DNA of 37,498 nt from JBHPHA01 sp042569905 (GCA_042569905.1 JBHPHA010000010.1:1-37498); one strand, 5' to 3'. Shown: positions 24,796 through 33,308, counted from the first letter of the stretch. The notes: a model not told the origin generated them from the sequence alone. Made by a program: numbers and translations.

Positions 24796-24966
24796 ATGAG
24801 AAGGAGTCTTGAAGAAAGAAATGTGAGAAAAATTTCAAAAAGTGGATCGAGCTATTCTATTACTCTTCCGATTGAGTTCGTGAGGGAGCTCAAGTGGAGA
24901 GAGGGTCAAAAGGTTGTTGTTTCTAAGGAGCGAGGAAAGTTGATTATTAAGGATTGGAAGAAGTAA
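24796..24966 (+). CDS. AbrB/MazE-like DNA-binding protein
   Basis: 56 residues. The core KISKSGSSYSITLPIEFVRE, then LKWREGQKVVV, then GKLIIKDW, is the SpoVT/AbrB swapped-hairpin fold: a start strand, an S-x-ITLP turn, and the WREGQ...V strand pair. Such proteins bind DNA as dimers and often act as antitoxins or transition regulators. No toxin of MazF type is visible downstream; the next gene is dinD, 185 bp away behind its own promoter. No SD before ATG 24796. Family call is confident, target unknown. Confidence 0.8.
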   Translation: MRRSLEERNVRKISKSGSSYSITLPIEFVRELKWREGQKVVVSKERGKLIIKDWKK

Positions 24967-24980
24967 GTGAGTGTGTGGGA

Positions 24981-25008
24981 TTAAATACATATTTAAATAT
25001 GTATTTAA
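24981..25008. repeat. ATTTAAAT-centred palindrome, copy b (perfect, 28 bp)
   Basis: A perfect 28-bp palindrome: TTAAATACATATTT followed by its reverse complement. It is followed by TTTGATGTGGTTTGATGAGG, which matches the sequence after copies c (32257) and d (33442). It lies between the AbrB-like gene and dinD. Confidence 0.85.
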
Positions 25009-25110
25009 TTTGATGTGGTTTGATGAGGGGTGTCTAGGAGTGGGAGGGTGAGATGAATAGGTGGATTAAGAGAGTTATTTAAGAAAATAGAGTTTCAATT
25101 GCAGTGGTGT

Positions 25111-25127
25111 AGTGGTATAATATCATT
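25111..25127 (+). promoter_or_regulatory. dinD promoter -10 with palindromic operator-like sequence
   Basis: GTGGTATAAT sits within AGTGGTATAATATCATT, an 8+1+8 palindrome with two mismatches. The methylase gene has the perfect form AGTGATATAATATCACT at 34879. A repressor binding here would block both promoters. No good -35 box, so the upstream TG may serve as an extended -10. Confidence 0.5.
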
Positions 25128-25151
25128 ATAATTATCACTATCAAAAAGAAT

Positions 25152-25985
25152 ATGAAAAAAGAAATCATCAAATCACTCACTAAAAACCTTGAATCAATCG
25201 TAAATAAGACCGAGGATGGATTGGAATTTTGGTTGGCTCGAGATCTGCAACATTTACTTGGATACTCTAAGTGGGAAAATTTTAATAAGGTTATTTTGAA
25301 AGCAAAAACATCTTGTGAAATTTCTGGACACAATCCAAAGGATCATTTTCCTGACGTCAGGAAAACGATCAAAATGCCCAAGGGGGCTCAAAAAGAGATT
25401 GATGACATGATGCTTACTCGCTATGCCTGTTACTTAATTGCTCAAAATGGAGATCCTAAAAAAGAACAAATTTCTTTTGCTCAAACATATTTTGCAGTTC
25501 AAACAAGAAAACTTGAAATTATTGAGCAAAGAATTTTAGAATCAGAAAGAGTGCAAGCGAGAGGTAAGTTAGCAGAGACTGAGAAAGAGCTTTCATCTGT
25601 AATTTTTGAACAAACAGGTGATGTTCGAAACTTTGCATTCATCAGGAGCAAAGGAGATAAGGCTCTTTTTGGAAAAACTACTCGAGAGATGAAATTAAAA
25701 TGGCAGGTAAAAAATAATAAGCCTTTGGCTGATTTTATGCCAACAATCCTTCTTAAGGCAAAAGATTTTGCAACGGAGATTACAATTTTCAACGCAAAAG
25801 AAAAGGAAATGGAAACAGAAAACGAGATTTCAGATGAACATATTACTAATAATAAGACAGTTCGAGGAACATTGAAAAGTCGTGGTATTGTTCCTGAGAA
25901 TTTGCCTCCAGAGGAGGATGTGAAAAAAGTTGAGAGGAAGATAAGAAGTGAGGATAAGAAAATGCTTAAGGGAGTGCGGAAATAA
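25152..25985 (+). CDS. dinD: DNA damage-inducible protein D (DinD family)
   Basis: 277 residues, as in E. coli DinD (about 274). Family signature: FWLARDLQHLLGYSKWENFNK, KAKTSCEISGHNPKDHFPDV, then MLTRYACYLIAQNGDPKKEQ and FAQTYFAVQTRKLE, a BRO/KilA-N-like N-terminal part, followed by a helical DinD-specific half. In E. coli DinD is SOS-induced and inhibits RecA filament functions. No LexA box was recognised; instead the -10 region holds a palindrome shared with the methylase gene. DinD homologues are common passengers of mobile regions, which fits the island starting here. Confidence 0.92.
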   Translation: MKKEIIKSLTKNLESIVNKTEDGLEFWLARDLQHLLGYSKWENFNKVILKAKTSCEISGHNPKDHFPDVRKTIKMPKGAQKEIDDMMLTRYACYLIAQNGDPKKEQISFAQTYFAVQTRKLEIIEQRILESERVQARGKLAETEKELSSVIFEQTGDVRNFAFIRSKGDKALFGKTTREMKLKWQVKNNKPLADFMPTILLKAKDFATEITIFNAKEKEMETENEISDEHITNNKTVRGTLKSRGIVPENLPPEEDVKKVERKIRSEDKKMLKGVRK

Positions 25986-25986
25986 A

Positions 25987-26004
25987 TATATAGGACCGTC
26001 CTGG
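25987..26004. repeat. TATATAGGACCG repeat, copy 1
   Basis: TATATAGGACCGTCCTGG, with AGGAC-C-GTCCT as an 11-bp palindrome, directly after the dinD stop codon and abutting the 26005 leader repeat. A near-identical copy is at 32379-32396. Confidence 0.7.
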
Positions 26005-26078
26005 ATAAAAACTTCATAACTTCTTTAACTTTATTTCATATTGTTTTTTAGTTTCTATTGGAAGCCTTTTTCAGTTAG
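26005..26078. repeat. Leader repeat upstream of the KTSC-like gene
   Basis: Bases 26005-26046 are identical to 24624-24665, and the following TTTTTAGTTTCTATTGG block matches 24702-24734. The terminator hairpin of the other copy is missing. The two copies flank the AbrB-dinD segment as direct repeats 1.4 kb apart. Confidence 0.85.
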
Positions 26079-26129
26079 AAAATGAGTGGGCTTGAGGTGT
26101 TTAGTATTAATTTTTTTAAATAAAAACTT

Positions 26130-26369
26130 ATGGAAAAGTACAAGAATCTCGGGGGAGATTCCAATGTGATTACTTATGAAATCGGAGATGATTTCATTGA
26201 TGTTGAGTTTAATCCGTCACCAGTTTTCAGATACACAAACTATCGCTACACTTACGGAAGCGCTGGGGATGCTAACGTTGAAGAGATGAAGAGTCTTGCT
26301 ACTCAGGGACAAGGATTAAGCACGTTTATAAACAGGGTTGTGAAAAATAAGTATAGTAAAAAGTGGTAG
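26130..26369 (+). CDS. Small KTSC-like domain protein
   Basis: 79 residues. The order of features fits the KTSC domain: an N-terminal strand pair (VITYEIGDDFIDVEF), then FRYTNYRYTYGSAG with the aromatic YxY pair, then a helix and G-x-G-LSTFINRVVKNKYSKKW at the end. KTSC is a ~60-residue domain named after its lysyl-tRNA-synthetase C-terminal location. As stand-alone proteins its members are frequent in phage and plasmid genomes and have no settled function. No SD; ATG 26130 follows a leader shared with the AbrB-like gene. Confidence 0.6.
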   Translation: MEKYKNLGGDSNVITYEIGDDFIDVEFNPSPVFRYTNYRYTYGSAGDANVEEMKSLATQGQGLSTFINRVVKNKYSKKW

Positions 26370-26427
26370 AGTAGCGATTTTTTTAAAAAAGAATATCGGA
26401 ATAATTAAAGTTAATGATTTGATTCCT

Positions 26428-26480
26428 TAGAGTTTATCTTTAGTTTCGCAGTAGAATGCAGAGATTAAAGATAAGCTTAA
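26428..26480. repeat. Long imperfect hairpin upstream of the Cys/His-rich protein gene
   Basis: TTATCTTTA (26434-26442) and TAAAGATAA (26466-26474) form a 9-bp stem. Pairing extends inward (TTTCGCA with TGCAGAGA) and, with a few mismatches, outward. No T-run follows, so it is more likely a regulatory or repeat structure than a terminator. Confidence 0.5.
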
Positions 26481-26527
26481 TTCACTAGATGAATTTTCTG
26501 GATGGTAAGGAGGAGAATATCAAAAAA

Positions 26528-27244
26528 ATGAATAAAGTTAAATGGGCAATTGTGATGCTGATGTTTTTTGTTTTTGCACCAAGTGTGTTTGCACATCCAG
26601 ATAGAACAGATAGTAGCGGATGTCATACTTGTAGAACAAATTGTTCTTCATGGGGATTAAGTTCGGGTCAATATCATTGTCACAACGCAAAAGCAAAACC
26701 TCAACCAAAAGAACCAATCAAAAGCACCTATGGTGCAAATGGAACGGGAACCACAGCGCCAGCGCCTGAGTATAAGAAACCAACCGCTCCGACCAAGTCA
26801 GCTGCGCCAGCTGAGCCAGTTGCGCCAACTTGTTCAATAAACTCATCATACAATTCAACTTCTGAAAAATGTGAATGTGAAAGCGGTCACAAAAAATCTG
26901 GAGATGATTGTGTCACCGAAGAGAAATATTGCAAAAACTCAATTGGAGAAAATTCAGAATATGATTCAGAAGAGGAAAAATGTAAATGTAGCGAGGGACA
27001 CGAGTTCGAAGATTCAAAATGTGAACTTAAAAAGGAGGAGGTAGTTGAGGAAGTTTCTGGAGATGATTCCAGTGAGAGCAATGAAGTTGTTGAAGAGAGT
27101 GATCAAGAGGTTCAGGGTGTTCAGGATTCAGTAGAGGAGGAAAAAGAAGTTGAAAATACTCAACAAGAACAAAAAAGAGAAACAAATTGGTTTAGAGTAC
27201 TAATGGGGCCACTATTTGGATTCTTGTTATATATTTTTAATTAG
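26528..27244 (+). CDS. Exported Cys/His-rich protein with C-terminal membrane anchor
   Basis: 238 residues from ATG 26528, which gives a clean signal peptide (MNKVKWAIVMLMFFVFAPSVFA). An ATG at 26489 would add 13 polar residues and lacks an SD; AAGGAGGAG at 26507 is closer to 26528. The mature N-terminus HPDRTDSSGCHTCRTNC, then SGQYHCH, has the look of a YHYH-type metal-binding module with four Cys/His pairs. A Pro/Ala/Thr linker follows, then two EGF-like Cys clusters (KCECESGH and KCKCSEGHEF), a very acidic stretch and a final membrane helix. A cell-surface protein, perhaps metal-binding; the exact family is not certain. Confidence 0.7.
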   Translation: MNKVKWAIVMLMFFVFAPSVFAHPDRTDSSGCHTCRTNCSSWGLSSGQYHCHNAKAKPQPKEPIKSTYGANGTGTTAPAPEYKKPTAPTKSAAPAEPVAPTCSINSSYNSTSEKCECESGHKKSGDDCVTEEKYCKNSIGENSEYDSEEEKCKCSEGHEFEDSKCELKKEEVVEEVSGDDSSESNEVVEESDQEVQGVQDSVEEEKEVENTQQEQKRETNWFRVLMGPLFGFLLYIFN

Positions 27245-27326
27245 GAGTTGCTTGAGATTGATTGTATAATTAAATGTTAATAATAAAAAAGAAAAATAAT
27301 TCTTACAAAATAACCTATAGATATTT

Positions 27327-30300
27327 ATGACAAAACAAGTTTCACAAATTAAATTTGATAAAAAATTTATCAAGAAATTACTTAATAAGCTAAAAGTGGG
27401 CAATGCTAGGTCAATTCACTTGAATGCAATTCCTGGTCGCTCAGCAACGAGATTGGACTTATTTCAATTGTCAAAAATAGAGGAGGGTTTTCCGCAAGAG
27501 TTTATCAAGACTCTTTTGAGTAATGATTCTTTTTCTTTTCCTATTTCTTATGACAAAATAGATTTAGGAGATCTAGGTGAGGAGGAGAAAAAGAAACTCA
27601 CTCTTTTATCAAGAAGATTAGACACGCAGGTGATTGAAAATAATGATAATTTTTTGGAGTTTGGTATTAAAAACTTTGGTTTTGGTTTTCCTCTTTTAAT
27701 AAAACGCGATAGAAATGATCCGAAGAAAATCATTAAGGCACCTCTTTTTATCTGGAGTCTGGATATTGAAAGGTCATATCAAAATAAAAATACATGGGTT
27801 ATAAAAAAAGATGAAGATTATCCTATAAAATTAAATGAGCTACTCATTACTCATCTTTCAAAGGATGAAGCTATTCAGTTAGAAAAAATTCCAAAAGAGA
27901 TACTCGAAGACGGAGTTTTAGATGAAGGTGAACTTTTGGAGCTATGTGATAATATTTTATCTCAATTAAGTTCAAAGCCTAAGGATTTAAAAGTAAGGAT
28001 TGAAAAATGCCCAGATAAGAAAACAATTGAATCAATCGCTAACTCAAAGGCATGGATACAATGGAGTGGAGTCTTTGGAATTTATCGGTCACAAAAAGAA
28101 ACGATTATCCATGCAACGGAAGAATTATTGGAGCGAGTAGATGAATTTGAAAGTGAAGATTTGATTTTAGAGAAATTTCAAACTTCTACTATTTCTGCAA
28201 TCGAGACGGATCCGAGTAAGGAGGAGATTATAAACACACTTACAAAAGATGAGATAAAGCTAATACAAGGACCTCCAGGAACAGGAAAGAGTCAGGGAAT
28301 TACTGCAATTGTCTCCAATGCCTTGGCAAACGGAGCAAGGTGTCTGATTGTTTGTGAAAAGAAAACAGCCCTTGATGTAATTCAGGCTAATTTGGACAAG
28401 GCAGGACTAGGAGATTTTTCTGTTGTGATTGATGACGTTAATAAAGATAGAAAGAAAGTGATTGAAAAAGCGAGGAATATTAATGATAATCCTAATTGTA
28501 GTTATTTTTCGGAACTAGAATTTGAGGATAAATATAAAAAGTTTTGTCACTTAAAACAAGGGTTGAATGCTAAATACGCAGAGTCTTTAAAAAAAGTCTT
28601 TGGAGATTTTACGTGGAAAGAGCTTATTGGCTTATATCTCCGTTTTTCAAAATCATCAAATTTTCATGATTTAATTAAGAAATTAGATTATGAATTTTTA
28701 GAATTTAATCATGAAGAATATTTAAAATATCTCAACACTGTAAAAGACGCAGGCTATTTATTTGAAGATTTAGAAATAGGTTCTGAAGAAGTTTTTTCCG
28801 AGCTTTGTATAGATTTATTTTCTAAGGAATATAAGTGGGCAATTCATGAGAAAGTGAAAAAAGATGTGAATAAGCTTCTGCAAACTTTAGAGTTAGTTAA
28901 TTTATTTTTATCTAAAAAGAGTCAATGTGATTGTGAGGATGAAAAGGTTTCCCTGTTTAGTCCTGATTCGATTAAGATATGTGAAGATGATATAGAAAAA
29001 GTCACTTGTAAATTAAAGAAATTGCAAACTTTATACAAAAAGGGGTGTAAGCTTGCAGGTGAAAAATTTAATGAAAAAAGCTTGAAGCAAAACCTTTCTT
29101 TTTTAATTGGTTCAATTTTTAATTCAAAGCATGAGGAAACATGCTGTATTAGAAAGGAGATACCTCAATTACTGAACGATGTAATTGAAATTATTTCAAA
29201 ATTAGAAGTACTCGGGTTTGAAGGCTTGAATCTTAAAAGGTTTGAAGAGATTGGATCATTCGATGAGCTAAATGTAGAAGTTTGTGGTGTATTAACTAAG
29301 ATTAAGAAAATTAAAACTCAAACTCAGGTAATTAAAAGCGTGCAATCAAATTTGCAGAAAACGGAAAAAGACTTACATCAATTAATGTTGAATAAGGTTT
29401 TTGATTTTAAAATTAAAGATCATGTTGAATTAGGAACTTTTGAAGCGGTCTTAGAATATTACTCTAACTTTGAAGAAAAAACTAAAAAAATTCAGAAATA
29501 TTTAGATGCTTACGAAAGTTTTCATAATTGGAAATTTTTTGAATCAAGGTGTAATAAATATGAACTTGACATCTTATTGGTGCTAAAAAATATCTCTACG
29601 GAAGATTGGAAGAATATTTTTAAGGCATGGTATTATCGTGGTGCGCTTTTAAATTATGAGGAGAATTCTAAGATTGGATTTAATAAGTCAGATGTAAAAT
29701 TAAAACAAATATCAGCACTTCATGCGGAATTAAAGGAAGGGCAGTTGAATCAAATAGTGCATATTTGGGGAAATAAGAGGAATGACGAACTTTCTTCAAC
29801 TGAGCATAACTTTAATACTCTTTATAATTTAAGAAAAAATAAAACATTTGGTCGTCGTAATTCATTGAGAAAATTAGTTGAAACTGATTTGAATTTATTT
29901 ACAACTCTATTTCCTGTAACTCTGACCAATCCAAATGTTGTTAATTCAATCTTTCCACTTGAGCAAGGACTGTTTGAAATTGTGATTTTTGATGAAGCAA
30001 GTCAACTTCGTGTCCCTGATGTATTTACGAGCCTAATTCGTGGACAATATAAAATTATTGCAGGAGATAAGCATCAAATGCCTCCATCAAATTATTTTCA
30101 AAGTTCCGCTGAAACACTAGATACTGAAGAGGGCGAGGAGGATGATGTTTTCACAGAAGATGATGACCAGGCTATTTTAGTAGAGAGCGAGTCTTTATTG
30201 CAATATGCGGAAGACCTTAAGAAGATTAATAAATCCTACTTGGATTTCCATTATCGCTCTGAACACCCAGCTCTTATTGAATTTTCAAATAGTGCTTTTT

Positions 30301-31286
30301 ATGGTGGAAATCTCATATCTTTTCCGGAGAAGGAAGTTTATAAGCCGATTGAATTTAGAGCTGTAAATGGAATCTTTGAATCTAGTACAAATCCTTCAGA
30401 AATAGAAGAGGTTTTAAAGATTATTAAAGAAGAAATTCATCCCAATCAAAAGGGTAAGTATCCATCAATTGGAATAGCGACATTTAATATTAATCAAAGA
30501 AACTTAATTATCGAAACACTCAACAAGGTTGCAGAAGCAGATGTTTCATTTTCTCAAAAATTACAGGAGCTTAAAGAGAATGGTTTATTTGTGAAAAACC
30601 TTGAGAATATTCAAGGTGACGAAAGGGATATTATTATAATATCAACTACCTATGGCATAAAGCCTGACGGAAAATTTTCTCAGAATTTTGCGAGATTGAA
30701 TAGAATTGAGGGGTATAAACTATTGAACGTTTTAATTACAAGGGCAAAAAAGAAGCTTTATGTCTGTACATCAATTCCTAAAGAAAAATATCTTTCATAT
30801 CCAGAAATAGTTCAGAGTGAGGGAAATAATAAAAAAGGTATTTTGTACGCTTATTTGGCTTATGCGGAAGCTATATCAAATCGTGACAATGAGATGGCTC
30901 AAGGAATTTTAAAAATCTTAAAAGAGCAAAGCTTTGAGAAGCCAAGAGTCGTTTCTGGTAATAATGGACTCTCTGAGTCTCCATTTGAAGAGGAGGTTTA
31001 TGAGGAGCTACTGGAGCATTTCGAGAAAGATAAGATCGTTCAACAGTATAAGGTTGGTGGCTTTAGGTTGGATTTTGTGGTGAAAACTAAATCTGAGGAT
31101 ATTATCTTAGAGTGCGATGGAAAAGCATATCATCAGTCTGATGAAGCGCATGCTCATGATATGTATAGGCAAAAAGAATTAGAAGATATGGGATTTAAGG
31201 TGTATAGAATTTGGTCAACGAATTGGTTTCGAGACAAGGAGCTTGAAATGCGAAAATTTTTGAAATTTATTGAATCTATAGAATAA
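27327..31286 (+). CDS. SF1 helicase fused to C-terminal PD-(D/E)XK (Vsr/MTES_1575-like) nuclease
   Basis: 1319 residues. Walker A GPPGTGKS at 315-322 and Walker B FDEAS at 888-892 are separated by about 570 helical residues. Further SF1 motifs follow: AGDKHQMPPS (III), YRSEHPALIEFSN (IV region), IQGDERDIIIIS (V), and LNVLITRAKKKLYV (VI). These are typical of DNA2/Upf1-like AAA_11/AAA_12 helicases. The last about 110 residues, starting ESPFEEEVYEEL, contain LDFVV (Asp1249), ILECDGKAYH (Glu1262, Asp1264, Lys1266) and a final VYRIWSTNWF, which is the very-short-patch-repair-like nuclease fold. DUF4011-type helicase-Vsr proteins with this plan occur in defence islands. Likely a stand-alone anti-phage effector that unwinds and cuts DNA; the target is unknown. 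Confidence 0.88.
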   Translation: MTKQVSQIKFDKKFIKKLLNKLKVGNARSIHLNAIPGRSATRLDLFQLSKIEEGFPQEFIKTLLSNDSFSFPISYDKIDLGDLGEEEKKKLTLLSRRLDTQVIENNDNFLEFGIKNFGFGFPLLIKRDRNDPKKIIKAPLFIWSLDIERSYQNKNTWVIKKDEDYPIKLNELLITHLSKDEAIQLEKIPKEILEDGVLDEGELLELCDNILSQLSSKPKDLKVRIEKCPDKKTIESIANSKAWIQWSGVFGIYRSQKETIIHATEELLERVDEFESEDLILEKFQTSTISAIETDPSKEEIINTLTKDEIKLIQGPPGTGKSQGITAIVSNALANGARCLIVCEKKTALDVIQANLDKAGLGDFSVVIDDVNKDRKKVIEKARNINDNPNCSYFSELEFEDKYKKFCHLKQGLNAKYAESLKKVFGDFTWKELIGLYLRFSKSSNFHDLIKKLDYEFLEFNHEEYLKYLNTVKDAGYLFEDLEIGSEEVFSELCIDLFSKEYKWAIHEKVKKDVNKLLQTLELVNLFLSKKSQCDCEDEKVSLFSPDSIKICEDDIEKVTCKLKKLQTLYKKGCKLAGEKFNEKSLKQNLSFLIGSIFNSKHEETCCIRKEIPQLLNDVIEIISKLEVLGFEGLNLKRFEEIGSFDELNVEVCGVLTKIKKIKTQTQVIKSVQSNLQKTEKDLHQLMLNKVFDFKIKDHVELGTFEAVLEYYSNFEEKTKKIQKYLDAYESFHNWKFFESRCNKYELDILLVLKNISTEDWKNIFKAWYYRGALLNYEENSKIGFNKSDVKLKQISALHAELKEGQLNQIVHIWGNKRNDELSSTEHNFNTLYNLRKNKTFGRRNSLRKLVETDLNLFTTLFPVTLTNPNVVNSIFPLEQGLFEIVIFDEASQLRVPDVFTSLIRGQYKIIAGDKHQMPPSNYFQSSAETLDTEEGEEDDVFTEDDDQAILVESESLLQYAEDLKKINKSYLDFHYRSEHPALIEFSNSAFYGGNLISFPEKEVYKPIEFRAVNGIFESSTNPSEIEEVLKIIKEEIHPNQKGKYPSIGIATFNINQRNLIIETLNKVAEADVSFSQKLQELKENGLFVKNLENIQGDERDIIIISTTYGIKPDGKFSQNFARLNRIEGYKLLNVLITRAKKKLYVCTSIPKEKYLSYPEIVQSEGNNKKGILYAYLAYAEAISNRDNEMAQGILKILKEQSFEKPRVVSGNNGLSESPFEEEVYEELLEHFEKDKIVQQYKVGGFRLDFVVKTKSEDIILECDGKAYHQSDEAHAHDMYRQKELEDMGFKVYRIWSTNWFRDKELEMRKFLKFIESIE

Positions 31287-31384
31287 TGTCAGAAGTGAGA
31301 GAGGACGCTGAGTAAGTTGCTACTAAGTCCTTTACGGGGGCTTAAGTTTTGGTAGAAAATAATAAATATTTATTATAAGGCATT

Positions 31385-32203
31385 ATGAATAAAAAGAATT
31401 TAATAATAGGATTAGTTAGTTTGTTTATTATTACTTCATCAGGCTCTTATGTTGCTTATAGTAAAGTGCAAGGCACTATAAGCGAAAACAAGAATAGGGA
31501 GGAGGATCTCATCATAGCTAAAAAGAAGCTTGAAGCTAAAATTGAAGAACATGAGCGGCAAGAAGCAATTGAAGAGATTGATGAATTAGCTAAAGTTGAG
31601 GAGTCCGTGTTGAGTGAGTATCAGGATAATATCGAAGATAGTTCGGTGGAGGTATCTGCGAATGAGGAAGTGGGCGTTGATGTTGCATATCTAGAAGAGC
31701 AAGAAAAAGAGGATGAAAAGCGTAGGAAGGAAGAGAAGGAGGAAGAGGAAGAGCTGGAGAAGTTAGAGAAGGAAAAGAAAGCACAGGAGAAAAAGGAGTC
31801 AAAAGAGAAAAAACGAGCGGAAGATGAGAGGCAAGCAGAGGAAAAAAGACAAGCTGAAGAGGTTAGGTTGCGTGAGGAGCGAGCGGGGAGCGCATTGAGC
31901 GAATTAGCTGTGATGGAGAGTAAGGCAAAAAGTGAAATTGAGAAAATCAATAGTGCAATAATTGATAAGCAAGAGGAAATACAAAGAATCTATGATTCCC
32001 CTATTTCTATGTCTAAGATGAATGGAAAAATTGCTCTGCCGGAAGCAGAGCTGGAATCGCTTCAAAGTCAAAGTTCTGCATTGAGTAGTTTAGTAAATCA
32101 AATTAATGCTACGGAATATAACTTGAAAAATTATGCTAAATACGGAACATTACCCTCAAGTAGTGATATAAGATTACTATCGTCATTGGGAATTGATTTT
32201 TAA
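31385..32203 (+). CDS. Membrane-anchored coiled-coil protein
   Basis: 272 residues. One N-terminal membrane helix (about residues 5-25), then about 160 residues made almost only of Glu, Lys and Arg with heptad-like spacing (a TolA-like charged helix, about residues 100-170), and a C-terminal region with a second coiled coil and LPSSSDIRLLSSLGIDF at the end. The low-complexity helix makes homology unreliable. It starts 98 bp after the helicase; an AAGG lies just upstream of the ATG. Function unknown. Confidence 0.65.
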   Translation: MNKKNLIIGLVSLFIITSSGSYVAYSKVQGTISENKNREEDLIIAKKKLEAKIEEHERQEAIEEIDELAKVEESVLSEYQDNIEDSSVEVSANEEVGVDVAYLEEQEKEDEKRRKEEKEEEEELEKLEKEKKAQEKKESKEKKRAEDERQAEEKRQAEEVRLREERAGSALSELAVMESKAKSEIEKINSAIIDKQEEIQRIYDSPISMSKMNGKIALPEAELESLQSQSSALSSLVNQINATEYNLKNYAKYGTLPSSSDIRLLSSLGIDF

Positions 32204-32244
32204 TTTTAAAAAATAATAATTGAAAGCGTTGGGTGCGTAGTTAG

Positions 32245-32358
32245 GTGATGGTGGGATTAAATACCCATTTAAATGGTAATTTAATTTGGTGGGGTGTATA
32301 ATGAGGTGAATTAAGGGGAGTATAATGTTTTGAAATTATGGATAAAAGAAGTGTAATT
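32245..32358. repeat. ATTTAAAT palindrome plus conserved tail, copy c
   Basis: An imperfect 28-bp palindrome at 32257-32284, then TTTGGTGGGGTGTATAATGA and a second TATAAT, ending in the ATGGATAAAAGA start of a small gene. It matches copy d (33427-33543) over about 115 bp with few differences. Confidence 0.85.
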
Positions 32359-32385
32359 GTGGGGATGGTTTTGGTGAGTATATAG
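32338..32385 (+). pseudogene. Truncated remnant of the small two-TM protein gene
   Basis: ATG at 32338 reads MDKRSVIVGMVLVSI then stop. The first residues match the intact 58-residue protein at 33523 (MDKRNVILIS). The frame ends exactly where the TATATAGGACCG repeat begins, as if recombination at that site had cut the gene. Confidence 0.45.
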
Positions 32386-32396
32386 GACCGTTCTGG
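32379..32396. repeat. TATATAGGACCG repeat, copy 2
   Basis: TATATAGGACCGTTCTGG differs from copy 1 (25987-26004) at one base. Here too it marks the edge of a repeat block. Confidence 0.7.
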
Positions 32397-32624
32397 CTAA
32401 ATAGTCAGTATGAATAATGCAATCCGGATTTGAATCATTGGGCAAGTGTCGGGTCTGGGTTTTAAAAGCTGCAGATGGTAGAATTAATTATAATTACAAA
32501 CGCGGGTAGCATTGTGAGTAGACTGTTAGGTAGTCGAGTTTTAAATGATAAAATGTAATTGATTAATAAGATATAATAATACCTTGGAAGTTTGAAAGAA
32601 TACTTTTAGGGCATATATTCGTGT

Positions 32625-33308
32625 ATGAGTAATGATGATTATAAAAGTGCGCTAGCTTTTCAAGAGGATCTCGTAGGGTTAATAGCAAGCCCCAATGCTT
32701 TTAATGATGTGTATTATCAAGAGAAAAGAACTTTTTTTATTCAGAGGTATCCTGATAATGTGCCAATATTTTTGAAAAATTGCAGGACATTAGAAAGTTT
32801 TATAAACCAACTAATGAATATTGCTTATGGTGCAGGAAGTTGGAAAAAAAGAAGAGAGTTTATTTATAATGAGTTTAAGGAATTTTTGAATTTTTTAGAG
32901 TTTGGTGAGATTTCAAGGTATGATGAAGCAAATATAAAAAATGGTAGTATTTATATTGTTTTACAAAAAGAAGTTTTTTCTCATGTGAAGGAATTATTAA
33001 TCAGTGGGCATTATTTCAACGCTATTGAGGAGTCCTATAAAATAGTTAGGAAGAAATTAAAAGATATTACAGGCAAAGAAAGGGCGCATGAGGCCTTTTC
33101 AGAGAACAACTATCTGAGCATCTTTGGTCGCGTAGCTGAAGATGAACCTGAAAAGGATTTTTTTGAGGGTGTTAAATTTTTACATATGGCAATACAGAAA
33201 TTAAGGAATGAAAAGGCACACACACCAGCAAATGAAATTGATAAAAATTTAGCAATTCACTACATAGTTTTAGCTAGTCTAGCTTATGATTTAATTGATA
33301 GGAGGTAA
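32625..33308 (+). CDS. TIGR02391 (Ymh)-like HEPN-type protein
   Basis: 227 residues. The C-terminal half (from about residue 118, HVKELLISGHYFNAIEESYK, then FFEGVKFLHMAIQKLRNEKAHTPA) matches the TIGR02391/Ymh pattern of stand-alone and phage-encoded proteins. RNEKAH at residues 194-199 fits the RX4H motif of HEPN ribonucleases. The N-terminal half (about 110 residues) is helical and unrecognised. HEPN proteins often act as toxins or abortive-infection RNases. ATG 32625 has no SD; a TATAAT at 32572-32577 is a candidate -10 box. It stands alone between two copies of the c/d repeat. Confidence 0.72.
   Translation: MSNDDYKSALAFQEDLVGLIASPNAFNDVYYQEKRTFFIQRYPDNVPIFLKNCRTLESFINQLMNIAYGAGSWKKRREFIYNEFKEFLNFLEFGEISRYDEANIKNGSIYIVLQKEVFSHVKELLISGHYFNAIEESYKIVRKKLKDITGKERAHEAFSENNYLSIFGRVAEDEPEKDFFEGVKFLHMAIQKLRNEKAHTPANEIDKNLAIHYIVLASLAYDLIDRR

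Larger units (their letters stand above)
32204..32624 (+). other. 421-bp gene-free stretch with repeat c, an ORF remnant and a TATATAGGACCG site
   Basis: From left to right: repeat c (32245-32358), a short remnant of the small two-TM gene (32338-32385), the TATATAGGACCG repeat (32379-32396), then about 170 bp with no feature seen, and a -10-like TATAAT at 32572-32577 that may serve the next gene. Confidence 0.6.

Noticed and set aside
24796..24966. AbrB-like protein as antitoxin of a MazEF-type pair
   Set aside because: No toxin-sized gene lies within the same transcript; the next gene is dinD with its own promoter. Kept as a DNA-binding protein only.
31590..31950. Minus-strand ORFs opposite the coiled-coil gene
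   Set aside because: They are mirror images of a Glu/Lys-rich stretch (Ser/Phe/Leu-rich), with no start signal or domain.
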